DNA of 64,000 bases from Actinomycetes bacterium (GTDB taxonomy: Bacteria > Actinomycetota > Coriobacteriia > Coriobacteriales > Eggerthellaceae). Both the position numbers and the translations under genes were made by a program. Below the pieces are notes generated by a model. It saw only the letters and a program-made list of their open reading frames with translations. It had not been told where the DNA came from and did not search any database. Shown here in pieces: positions 53,803 through 62,255 of this stretch (position 1 is the stretch's first letter; each line of letters begins with the position of its first letter). The stretch spans positions 62,001 to 126,000 of the forward strand of contig JAEXAI010000002.1 of NCBI GenBank assembly GCA_023394615.1, in the 5' to 3' direction.

Positions 53803-56394
53803 ATGGTGGCGTTGCAAGCAGGCGATCAAAGTATATTTACCACCGAAGCCGAAGAACAACTCGACCGCAGCGAAGCGTTGTTGCTGGATGCGGAAGACGC
53901 AGCCAGTTTTTCTGCCGATAGCGTAGCGGAGGTTTTCCGCTTGGTGCATACATTGAAAGGGTCCGCCGCTATGGTGGGGTATGCGACTTTGGCCGATACA
54001 GCCCATCTTTTCGAAGACGTGCTCGCACAGGTGCGCGACCGCGTTTCCAATGGGCAGCCTTTTGAAAAAGCCCAGATTACCCGCATAGTGGGTTTGGGAC
54101 TGGATTTCTGCGACACCTATAGAAACGCTATCAACGATCCCGATGCATATCAACAGGATAATGCTTTTGCGGTGCTGAACCGTGCGATAGGGGTTTATCT
54201 GAAAGAAGGCGACAGCGCAGAAAAAAACGCTGCAGGCGAGGGTGTGGCATCTGACGATGTGTATCCGCAAGACCTGTTTCGTTATCAAAGAGTGCGCATA
54301 TACCTGCATAAATGCGGCATGGCGTGTTTGCGGGCTTCCATGTTCGTGCGTGCGATTGCGCCGTTGTGCGAAAGCACCTACACCATGCCTGCCGATATAG
54401 CCACGAAATCCGACCAAAACGATAAGATATTGCAGGAAGGATTCGAACTGGGATTTGTCTGCAAGAAACACGTTATCAAAGACGCTGTGCTGCAACGTCT
54501 GCGCGAGCAGCCCTTGTTCGATCGTATGGATTCCATAGAGTCGGCCAAACCCGCCCCGCAGACCCTGTCGTCTGTAGCTACCACGCTTTCGGTGCCTGCT
54601 CAAGACGTTGCTGAGCTTTTGGAAATTGTGGGGCAGGCGATTACCGCCGGTGTGCTGATGGGACAGCATCTGAAAGATGAGGGAACCTTCGATGCCACAG
54701 TCGAGACGTATCTAGGACAGCTGCATCGTTGCTCGATGATTGTGCAAGATGGCCTCGTGGGCATGGGCCTTATGAGAATCGATACCGTGCTGCTCCCCAT
54801 AAAGCGGCTCGTGCGCAAGCTTGCCCGAGAATCGGGCAAACAGGTGGAAGTCGTGCTTTCAGAAGAGGGCGTGACAGTGGATAAAAGCGTGATGGAGGCG
54901 CTGAGCGAGTCGTTTTTGCATTTGGCGCGCAATGCTGTGGACCATGGGATAGAAACACCTGAAGAGCGTATTCGCGTGGGCAAGCCAGTTGCAGGCCTGA
55001 TTACCATCCATGCGAAACAAGATCATGAACGGCTGATAGTGTCGATGCAAGACGACGGTCGGGGAATCAATCGTGAGCGTATTCTGCAGAAGGCGCGTGA
55101 GCAAGGGCTTCTGGATAAGCCTGATGAAACGTATAGCGATGATGATTTGTGCGAATTCATTTTGCAGAGCGGTTTTTCGACCACGAAGGTGCCCACGAAG
55201 TATTCCGGGCGAGGCGTGGGGATGGATGTGGTGTATGCCTCCATGCAGAAGATTGACGGTTCAATGAGCATCGAAAGCTCGCCGGGGACGGGCATGAAAG
55301 TGACGCTGAATCTGCCTGTGACTCTATCTACCATGCAAGTGTTGTGCGTGACCAAAAACGAGCGCGACGGTTATATGCCCACATCGTTTATACAAAGCGT
55401 TGTGTCATGGGAAGAAGATCATGATCCGGGTCTGTTCGAAACCATCACCATCAATTCTGTGGAATACGAGCCGCTGCATCCCAAGGTTTCCAATGACACC
55501 CGGGCATTGGTGCTGGTAAAGAGGGGTTCGCAGGGATACTACCTCCCCTGTAGCAAATTGGGCACCTATGAAACGTTGTTTGCGAAAAAGCTGCCCGATG
55601 CGGCATTGGCCCTTTTGGGCGACGAGAACTGCTATTTAGGTTGCGCGATAGATACGCTTGGACGCGTTTTATGCATTATGGACGTGGACAGGCTCATTGA
55701 GCAAAAGGAGACGAGCGCTATGGCTTTCCAGAAACCGACGACTATGAAGAGTATCGACGGCGACTTGCTTGATGCGCTCGGCGAGATAGGCAACGTGGGA
55801 AGCGGTGGTGCCACCAGTATGCTCAGCGGGATTCTGGGGCAAAGGGTAACGCTGCAGGCTCCGCGCGTGCTGTCCTTAAGCAAGAACTTAGACGATTTGG
55901 CTGATGTTTCCCAAGATCAGGTGGTAATGGGCATCATGATGCGCCTGGCCAAAACGCTGGGCGGCATTGTGGTGATTCTGGTGGATTTGGATTGTATAAG
56001 CAATCTGGTGCAGGAGATGACCGGCCAGCGTTTCGAGGGTGATCAGCTTATCGAGGATGAAGACGCGCTTTCTGCTGTGCACGAAATTGCGAACATGATG
56101 GCCGCATCATACATGAACGCCATAGGTGCATACACCGGATTGCGCATCTATCTGGAACCGATGATGGTGGGCTTGGATATGGCCGCTGCGCTGGTTTCCT
56201 ATCCATTGGCGCAGATGTCGCTTGATTGCGAGGATGCCATCTGCATCGACAGCTCTTTTTCTATTCCGCAGCCTGACAAGGCGAAATGCGATGACGCTGA
56301 CAGCGACGATACGCAAGGGTTTGCTGAAGGGCGTATACTCATTTTGCCTGATGATGAATCGGTTTTGAAAATCACGAAAGCTCTCGGGTTGTAA
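53803..56394 (+). CDS. cheA: CheA histidine kinase fused to a C-terminal CheC phosphatase domain
   Basis: The 863-residue protein has an Hpt domain with His49 in FRLVHTLKGSAAMV, a P2-like region (about 160-245), P3/P4 with HLARNAVDHGIE (N box), DDGRGIN, GFSTT and GRGVGMDVV, and a CheW-like P5 (about 510-635). From residue 640 a CheC domain follows, carrying both active-site arrangements: EIGN with Pro after 22 residues, and EIAN with Pro after 21. CheC dephosphorylates CheY-P, so this chain joins kinase and phosphatase. A separate CheC gene closes the operon. I know of no standard CheA with this fusion. The ATG at 53803 follows AGGGAGG and begins 1 base after the CheB stop. Confidence 0.93.
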   Translation: MVALQAGDQSIFTTEAEEQLDRSEALLLDAEDAASFSADSVAEVFRLVHTLKGSAAMVGYATLADTAHLFEDVLAQVRDRVSNGQPFEKAQITRIVGLGLDFCDTYRNAINDPDAYQQDNAFAVLNRAIGVYLKEGDSAEKNAAGEGVASDDVYPQDLFRYQRVRIYLHKCGMACLRASMFVRAIAPLCESTYTMPADIATKSDQNDKILQEGFELGFVCKKHVIKDAVLQRLREQPLFDRMDSIESAKPAPQTLSSVATTLSVPAQDVAELLEIVGQAITAGVLMGQHLKDEGTFDATVETYLGQLHRCSMIVQDGLVGMGLMRIDTVLLPIKRLVRKLARESGKQVEVVLSEEGVTVDKSVMEALSESFLHLARNAVDHGIETPEERIRVGKPVAGLITIHAKQDHERLIVSMQDDGRGINRERILQKAREQGLLDKPDETYSDDDLCEFILQSGFSTTKVPTKYSGRGVGMDVVYASMQKIDGSMSIESSPGTGMKVTLNLPVTLSTMQVLCVTKNERDGYMPTSFIQSVVSWEEDHDPGLFETITINSVEYEPLHPKVSNDTRALVLVKRGSQGYYLPCSKLGTYETLFAKKLPDAALALLGDENCYLGCAIDTLGRVLCIMDVDRLIEQKETSAMAFQKPTTMKSIDGDLLDALGEIGNVGSGGATSMLSGILGQRVTLQAPRVLSLSKNLDDLADVSQDQVVMGIMMRLAKTLGGIVVILVDLDCISNLVQEMTGQRFEGDQLIEDEDALSAVHEIANMMAASYMNAIGAYTGLRIYLEPMMVGLDMAAALVSYPLAQMSLDCEDAICIDSSFSIPQPDKAKCDDADSDDTQGFAEGRILILPDDESVLKITKALGL

Positions 56395-56402
56395 GGGATT
56401 AC

Positions 56403-56927
56403 ATGAACAGGCCACAGGAGCGCATATTGGGAATCGGTGACATCATTTATGCCGCCGATGGCATCGTATGCTGTCCGGCAGTGGGGTCGTGCATCGCGCT
56501 TGTTATAAGGAACGAGATTACCGGGCGTGTCGGTATGGCTCATGTGTTTCTTCCCAGTGCGCCTGCTGGCAAGGTCGAGGCGGGGCACCGCGGCAAATAC
56601 GCTGATTATGCTATAGACCAGCTGGTAGAGGGATTGAGAACGGACGGGAGTGGAGCATCTTCAACGCTGACGGCTTTTGCCGCTGGCGGAGCAAGCATGT
56701 TTCCCGTCCGTCAAGTACAGGATAGAATGGATATCGGGACTATGAATGCTCAAGCGGTTCGAGATTGCCTGGAAAAGTATCAGGTGCCGATTCGCTTTTG
56801 GGACGTGGGCGGCGTATCGGCCCGCACCGTGCGCTTTGATGTGGCGGCAGGTAAGATGATTGTTACAATCAAGGCAAAAAATGTCTCAAAGGGCGATGCA
56901 GCGAGAAAGGGATGGGAAAGCATATGA
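56403..56927 (+). CDS. cheD: CheD receptor deamidase
   Basis: The 174-residue protein has the CheD fold with catalytic Cys in AVGSCIALVI, His in GMAHVFLP, and the later FDVAAGKM segment. CheD deamidates receptor glutamines and forms a complex with CheC, modulating both. The operon contains a CheC domain on CheA and a separate CheC, so a partner is always present. The start ATG has a weak GGGATTAC leader, and its stop overlaps the receptor gene (ATGA). Confidence 0.94.
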   Translation: MNRPQERILGIGDIIYAADGIVCCPAVGSCIALVIRNEITGRVGMAHVFLPSAPAGKVEAGHRGKYADYAIDQLVEGLRTDGSGASSTLTAFAAGGASMFPVRQVQDRMDIGTMNAQAVRDCLEKYQVPIRFWDVGGVSARTVRFDVAAGKMIVTIKAKNVSKGDAARKGWESI

Positions 56928-58948
56928 GCGAGCAATCAGGCGTGCACCCTGAAAAGAAAAAGGGAATCAAGACCATTCAGATGAAGATTGTCATAATGGC
57001 CGCGCTCACCCTCATTGCGGTCTCGGCGATATTCACTGCAACCAGCGTGTACTTCATCCGAACATCCACCACTGAAGCGCTGCAGTCGTCCATGCAGGAG
57101 ACAGCAAAGGTCGCCGCGAACCGCGTGGATAACTACCTGACCTTGAAGCGTGATTTGGTCTCGTCGCTTTCCGCTCGCGTCATGACTTTGTACGGCAGCC
57201 AGATATCGTCGAATTACAGCGCGGATTCCGCTGTCGCACTGCAAAACGAGCTGACCAAAATGAGTGATGACTTCGGCTTCGATTTGATTTACGTGATAGA
57301 TGCCGACGGCATGGCGCGTACGGCGACCCATACCGACATCGCATCGCTTGCTCCTGAGTATTACACCAGCATCATAAACGGCAATCAGGACGTGTATATG
57401 TCCGGCGTTGAGCAGGACAAAGGCACTCTGGGCGGATATGTTATCAACTTCGCGACTGCCTTAAAAGATGCGAACGGTCAGCGTGTGGGTGTGCTGGTCT
57501 GCAAGCTGGATTCGAATTTTTTGGCCGAGCTGATGGCAAACATCAGGGTCGGCGACAATGGGAGCACGTTCATCATGGACGATGATTACCGCTGCATCGC
57601 TCACACCAACGCCGATATGATGTTTGGTGGAAGCACCTTCCAGTCTGTGAAGAACGACTCGTCATACACCACCTTGAATGCGCTCTGGAATGCGATGCAT
57701 GACAACACGAGCGGCTTTCAGGAATACGATTACAACGGCACGCGTTTCGCGGCTTATGAAACCATTGCGGGAACGGATAACTGGGCTATCGCGGTTACCG
57801 CCGACAAAGCAGAATTCATGGCACCTTCCGATAGTGCAATCAAATACTTTATCGTCATAGGTGCAGTTCTTCTGATTGCCGCGTTCGTGGTTGTGCTTTT
57901 GGTGCTGCGCCCAATCTCGGGACGCATCACCGCAATAACGCGCCGTATCGAGCAGCTTTCAAAGGGCGATTTAACCACCGAGGTGCCCGAAGATAATGCC
58001 AACGACGAAGTGTCGCGCCTTTCTGCGGCCACCAACAGTCTTATTGCAGAGCTCTACGGCATCATGGATTCCATAAACGAGGCCCTCAACGCAATGGCGG
58101 ATGGCGATTTGGTCAAGCAGGTGAGCGGAGAGTACCCAGGCGATTTCCAACAGTTGAAGAGCGCGGTCGAAAGAAACCTGGTGAAACTAGCCGATGTGGT
58201 GGATCATATATCGTGTACGGCAGAAGAGGTCTCGCGTGGATCGGTGCAGATAGCCGACGGTGCCACCAGCCTGGCGCAGGGTGCATCCGAGCAGGCATCA
58301 TCGGTGGAAGAGCTGCATAACAGTGTGCGCGAGCTGACCGATCGGGCCAAAAATATCGCCAATCCCGAGCAGATGTATCTAGACGAAGCGCAGGAAGACG
58401 AAACGGATGACGATGAGAACGAACGGGTCGAAAACGCCCCTGCGCTTGTCGACAAATTGATGACGGCCATGGCCTGCACCGAGCGCCAACTCAACGAGAT
58501 TCGCTCTATTTCCACCTCCATTGAGCAGATATCGTCTGAAACGGGCATGCTGGCACTGAACGCCGCAGTCGAGGCCACTCACGCCGGCGAGTATGGCAAG
58601 GGCTTTTCGGTCATCGCCTCCGAGATTCGCGAGCTTTCCGAGAAGAGCCGTCAGGCAGCGCGGTCCGCTGATGCTCAAATCGACCGCGTTATGCAATCTG
58701 TCGACCGGGGCAACAAAGTCGTTGACTACACCGTGGATGCCGTACAGGAGATATCTGCGTCGCTGAGCCAGATAGAAGCGGCGCTCGCACAAATTTCAAC
58801 AGTTATCGAAGGTACGGCGGCAACGGCGGAAGAATCGGCAGCAGGCAGCGAAGAGCTGTCGGCGCAGGCCGAAGTGCTGAAAGAATTGGCCGCTGGATTC
58901 ACGACGAAGCAGCAAGACCGCCCAGAGCGCTTTGATGGCGTAGAATAA
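56924..58948 (+). CDS. Methyl-accepting chemotaxis receptor with Cache domain
   Basis: The 674-residue protein has a membrane helix at about 27-48, a dCache-like extracytoplasmic domain (about 50-305), a second helix near 310-330, a HAMP domain, and the methyl-accepting signalling domain with its tip EQISSETGMLALNAAVEATHAGEYGKGFSV in two parts. An unusual acidic insert (QEDETDDDENERVE, about residue 490) precedes the tip. The ATG at 56924 overlaps the CheD stop. The ligand is unknown. It is the only receptor in the operon, which suggests a dedicated array. Confidence 0.93.
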   Translation: MSEQSGVHPEKKKGIKTIQMKIVIMAALTLIAVSAIFTATSVYFIRTSTTEALQSSMQETAKVAANRVDNYLTLKRDLVSSLSARVMTLYGSQISSNYSADSAVALQNELTKMSDDFGFDLIYVIDADGMARTATHTDIASLAPEYYTSIINGNQDVYMSGVEQDKGTLGGYVINFATALKDANGQRVGVLVCKLDSNFLAELMANIRVGDNGSTFIMDDDYRCIAHTNADMMFGGSTFQSVKNDSSYTTLNALWNAMHDNTSGFQEYDYNGTRFAAYETIAGTDNWAIAVTADKAEFMAPSDSAIKYFIVIGAVLLIAAFVVVLLVLRPISGRITAITRRIEQLSKGDLTTEVPEDNANDEVSRLSAATNSLIAELYGIMDSINEALNAMADGDLVKQVSGEYPGDFQQLKSAVERNLVKLADVVDHISCTAEEVSRGSVQIADGATSLAQGASEQASSVEELHNSVRELTDRAKNIANPEQMYLDEAQEDETDDDENERVENAPALVDKLMTAMACTERQLNEIRSISTSIEQISSETGMLALNAAVEATHAGEYGKGFSVIASEIRELSEKSRQAARSADAQIDRVMQSVDRGNKVVDYTVDAVQEISASLSQIEAALAQISTVIEGTAATAEESAAGSEELSAQAEVLKELAAGFTTKQQDRPERFDGVE

Positions 58949-59012
58949 CAACGATGGCAGAGCGAAAACGATTGCAGTGGGCAGCAGTATAAACGATAGG
59001 ATTGAGGACACC

Positions 59013-59384
59013 ATGAATGAGAAGATTCTGATAGTCGACGATGCGAAATTCGCACGCACGCTCATAAAGCGCGCGCTTTCGAATGGCGGCTACGAAAACA
59101 CGGTGGAGGCCACGACGGCCGCCGAAGCCAAACAGGTCTTCAACGAGGAATCCCCCGATCTGACTATTCTGGATATTACCCTGCCCGACAATTCCGATCT
59201 CACGCTTTTGAGCGATCTGCTGAAGGTGGCTCCTGATGCCAAAGTGGTGATGAATTCTGCCATCGGACAGGCGCTTGTAATACAAGATGCACTCGACATG
59301 GGTGCGAAGAATTTCATCACGAAACCCTTTGAGGAAGAAGAGTTGCTCCAAGTGGTGAAAGCTGTTTTGGAAGATGCCGATTAG
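59013..59384 (+). CDS. CheY-like single-domain response regulator
   Basis: The 123-residue receiver domain has the acidic pocket VDDAKF, phosphoacceptor Asp in LTILDITLPDN, Ser/Thr switch in VVMNSAIGQ, and the KPF lysine. It lacks an output domain, so it is a diffusible CheY-like regulator and the expected substrate of the CheA kinase and the CheC phosphatase domains. The ATG at 59013 follows GAGGACACC. The position between receptor and CheC fits a chemotaxis CheY. The target could be a flagellar switch, type IV pilus or something else, none of which is in the window. Confidence 0.93.
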   Translation: MNEKILIVDDAKFARTLIKRALSNGGYENTVEATTAAEAKQVFNEESPDLTILDITLPDNSDLTLLSDLLKVAPDAKVVMNSAIGQALVIQDALDMGAKNFITKPFEEEELLQVVKAVLEDAD

Positions 59385-59408
59385 AGCGAGCCGAAAGGAG
59401 GTTCGCTG

Positions 59409-60104
59409 ATGAAAACCTATAATGATCCCGGATCGGGCAGTGGTGATGGGCGCAAGCTTGCCCACGACCAAGGAAAAACCGATGTCCGCCAACTCGACCC
59501 CGATGTCGAGGATGCTTTATACGAGCTTGGCAATGTTGGGATGGGACAGGCCACCAGCGCGCTGGGTAACATGATTGGAGGGCGCATAACCATCACCACG
59601 CCCAAGGTCAACCCTGTGCAAACCGACTTGACGAAACTGGTGGCAAATTACGAGGACAAGGTATCGCTGGGCATTCTGATGAGCCTCGATCAGAAACTGC
59701 ATGGCATGATGCTGATTATCATCGATCGCCAGTTCATGACGAATCTGGTTTTGAAGCTGACCGGGGAAGGATGTCCTGAAGAAAAGCTGCTCGAAGACGA
59801 TTTCTGCCGTTCGGTGATACAGGAAGTCGCCAATATCATGGCATCTTCGTATATGTCGGCGCTCGGGGCCTACACTGGCCTGCGCGTGTACCTCTCGCCA
59901 GTAGTAGCGGGTGTGGATGCCGTGGATAAACTGGTGGAATATCCGGTGCAGAAGATGTCGCTTGATCCGAAGAACTGTTTCTGCGTGGACACCAGCTTTA
60001 CCGTTCGCTATGAGCAGGATCCTGAAAGCGTCTACCAAGGCAGTATCGTGCTGTTTCCCGATGATGAGTCAATCGATGTTCTGACGAGCGCCATGCTGAG
60101 CTAG
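59409..60104 (+). CDS. cheC: CheC phosphatase
   Basis: The 231-residue protein has two CheC active-site segments, ELGN...P (22 residues apart) and EVAN...P (21 apart), plus the shared NIMASSYMSALGAYTGLRVYL. It resembles the C-terminal domain of CheA at 53803, so the two probably arose from a duplication. It would remove phosphate from CheY. The ATG follows AAAGGAGG. The last codons are part of a 33-bp tandem duplication covering the stop (60086-60150). Confidence 0.94.
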   Translation: MKTYNDPGSGSGDGRKLAHDQGKTDVRQLDPDVEDALYELGNVGMGQATSALGNMIGGRITITTPKVNPVQTDLTKLVANYEDKVSLGILMSLDQKLHGMMLIIIDRQFMTNLVLKLTGEGCPEEKLLEDDFCRSVIQEVANIMASSYMSALGAYTGLRVYLSPVVAGVDAVDKLVEYPVQKMSLDPKNCFCVDTSFTVRYEQDPESVYQGSIVLFPDDESIDVLTSAMLS

Positions 60105-60151
60105 GCGTGTATCAAGGCGAGCGCCATGCTGAGCTAGGCGTGCATCAAGGT
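60086..60151. repeat. 33-bp tandem duplication over the cheC stop codon
   Basis: GAGCGCCATGCTGAGCTAGG begins at 60086 and again at 60119. The second unit repeats the last codons and stop of cheC with one substitution (TGTATC versus TGCATC). It is a recent slip duplication without effect on the frame. Confidence 0.85.
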
Positions 60152-60162
60152 GCCCCGATAGC

Positions 60163-60198
60163 GAAATCCCTCTTGCGGTTGTGTGCGAGGGGGATTTC
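60163..60198 (+). terminator. Possible terminator of the chemotaxis operon
   Basis: GAAATCCCTCTTGC (60163) pairs with the stretch GCGAGGGGGATTTC ending near 60198, with one bulge. No T-tract follows (TCACATGG), so confidence is low. Confidence 0.35.
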
Positions 60199-60323
60199 TC
60201 ACATGGCAGCATAGGAATCATCACGCATTGCGCTCGCCGCCCGCAATCAGCCAGTGAACCGGTTTTATATGTTCCTTGTCCATGAAATTCAAAGCCCATC
60301 GGCAAATGGGAGCGTGTATCTTC

Positions 60324-60329
60324 TATAAT
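60324..60329 (+). promoter_or_regulatory. Candidate -10 element for the carboxylase operon
   Basis: A consensus TATAAT lies 30 bases before the ATG at 60360. No clear -35 is seen at 16-18 bases upstream. Confidence 0.4.
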
Positions 60330-60359
60330 GCTTTTCTTGACTAGAAGGAGGTGCGGTAC

Positions 60360-62255
60360 ATGCCAAAACTTCAAATTATGGACACTACAATCCGCGACGG
60401 GCAGCAAAGCCTGTGGGCGACGCGCATGCCAGTTGGCGACATGCTGCCGATTCTACCGAAAATGGACCGTGTTGGTTATTGGGCTATCGAAGCTTGGGGC
60501 GGTGCCACGTTCGACACCTGCATCCGCTTTTTGGATGAGAACCCGTGGGAGCGTCTGCGCTCTATCAAGGCCAAGACGCCCAACACTCAGCTGGCAATGC
60601 TTTCCCGTGGCCAGAACCTGGTCGGCTACAAGCACTACTCGAGTGAGATTTGCAACCGTTTCATCAAGGCTTCAAAACGAAACGGCATCGATATGTTCCG
60701 CGTGTTCGACGCGCTCAACGACATCCGCAACGTGAAAGACAACGCCGTTGCCATCAAGGAATGCGGTGGTTGGTTCGAAGGCGCTATCAGCTACACCATG
60801 AGCCCCGTCCACACACTGGACAGCTACTTGGAATACGCTCAGCAGCTCAAGGACTTAGGTGCCGACTCCATCGCCATAAAGGACATGGCCGGCATGCTGA
60901 CGCCATATCGCACCGAGCGCATGGTGAAGGCCCTGAATGCCGAGATCGGCTTGCCGGTGCACGTGCATTGCCACTACGTGGGCGGCATGGCTCCGGCCAA
61001 CATCATCAAAGCTGCTGAAGCGGGTGCGGCCATCGCTGATACCGCCAGTGCGCCTTTGGCGTTTGGCAACAGCCATCCGGCCGTCGAGATGATTGTGGCC
61101 GCTTTGCAGGAAAGCCGTTATGACACGGGTCTCGATTTGGACTTGCTGTTCGAGATTGCCGAGTATTGGGAAGAGGTGCGCAAGCGCGGTCACTACAAGC
61201 GTGGCGTGTCTAGCCTGATTCATATGAAGGTCTACAGCCATCAGGTGCCCGGCGGCATGATGAGCAACTTGGTCTCGCAGCTGGAAGTGCAAAACGCACT
61301 CGATCGTCTGCCCGACGTGATGAATGAGATCCCCAAGGTTCGCGCTGAAGTGGGCTATCCGCCCCTCGTTACGCCGATGAGCCAGATTGTGGGCACGCAA
61401 GCCGTGTTCAACGTGATTACCGGCAAACGCTGGGGTGTCGTTTCCAAGGAAATGAAAGACTATCTGTGCGGCTACTATGGCAAGGCCCCCGGACCGATTG
61501 ATTCCGATATCATGAAAAAGGTCGTCGGTGATTCCGAGGTGCTCTCTCCTGACATATCGCCTGGGTCGCTCGTTACCACTACCTACGACGAGCTTGCCGA
61601 GGAAATCGGAGATTTGGCGAAAAGTGAGGAAGATGTGCTGATGTACGCCATGTTCCCCAACGAGGCGCGTACTTATTTAAGCAAACACCGCACATCCGAG
61701 AAGGTCGACTTCCTGATGGAAGAGGAGTCGAGCGGAACGAAGGAGGACGATTACGTGGATATCAATCAGATTCGCGAACTGGTTCGCGTGGCACAGGAAA
61801 GCGGCGTCGGTGAGATCGTCGTCGAAGAAGAGGGCAGCCGCATAGCGGTGCGCATGCCTGGATCGGTTCCCGCAGCGGTTGCTGTGGCAGCTCCGACTGC
61901 TGCGCCAGCTGGTGAAGCGACACCAGCAACCGGTGCGGCCGCATCGGCGCCTGCAGCTGGTACAGAAGACGTCCCTGCAGGTTGGATGCCCGTCACCGCT
62001 CCGATGGTCGGTACGTTTTACGCATCGCCTGCCCCGGGCGAGCCTGCGTTTGTGAAAGAGGGCGACGAGGTTGCCGCCAATCAGACGCTGTGCATCGTCG
62101 AAGCTATGAAGCTGATGAATGAGATCACGGCCGAAGAAATGGGCACCGTGCGCAAGGTGTGCCTAGAAGATGCATCGCCAGTGGAATTCGGCACGGTTAT
62201 GTTCTATATCGAGCCCCATAACACCGGTGCAGCCGTGGGTCCGGAGAGCGCATAA
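60360..62255 (+). CDS. Carboxyltransferase/biotin carrier fusion (OadA/PycB-like plus AccB-like)
   Basis: The 631-residue protein has an OadA/PycB carboxyltransferase barrel (residues about 1-460: MDTTIRDGQQSLWATRM, FRVFDALNDIRNV, IKDMAGML, and metal-binding HVHCHYV). From about 468 (VDINQIRELVRVAQESGVGE) it reads like the N-terminal part of AccB, then an Ala/Pro linker and a biotinyl domain with biotin Lys in EAMKLMNE. It transfers carboxyl groups between biotin and pyruvate or oxaloacetate. Its partner is the biotin carboxylase encoded next. A soluble pyruvate carboxylase, a Na+-pump decarboxylase or an acyl-CoA carboxylase remain possible; no OadB or CoA carboxyltransferase is nearby. The ATG at 60360 follows AAGGAGG at eight bases. 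Confidence 0.9.
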   Translation: MPKLQIMDTTIRDGQQSLWATRMPVGDMLPILPKMDRVGYWAIEAWGGATFDTCIRFLDENPWERLRSIKAKTPNTQLAMLSRGQNLVGYKHYSSEICNRFIKASKRNGIDMFRVFDALNDIRNVKDNAVAIKECGGWFEGAISYTMSPVHTLDSYLEYAQQLKDLGADSIAIKDMAGMLTPYRTERMVKALNAEIGLPVHVHCHYVGGMAPANIIKAAEAGAAIADTASAPLAFGNSHPAVEMIVAALQESRYDTGLDLDLLFEIAEYWEEVRKRGHYKRGVSSLIHMKVYSHQVPGGMMSNLVSQLEVQNALDRLPDVMNEIPKVRAEVGYPPLVTPMSQIVGTQAVFNVITGKRWGVVSKEMKDYLCGYYGKAPGPIDSDIMKKVVGDSEVLSPDISPGSLVTTTYDELAEEIGDLAKSEEDVLMYAMFPNEARTYLSKHRTSEKVDFLMEEESSGTKEDDYVDINQIRELVRVAQESGVGEIVVEEEGSRIAVRMPGSVPAAVAVAAPTAAPAGEATPATGAAASAPAAGTEDVPAGWMPVTAPMVGTFYASPAPGEPAFVKEGDEVAANQTLCIVEAMKLMNEITAEEMGTVRKVCLEDASPVEFGTVMFYIEPHNTGAAVGPESA

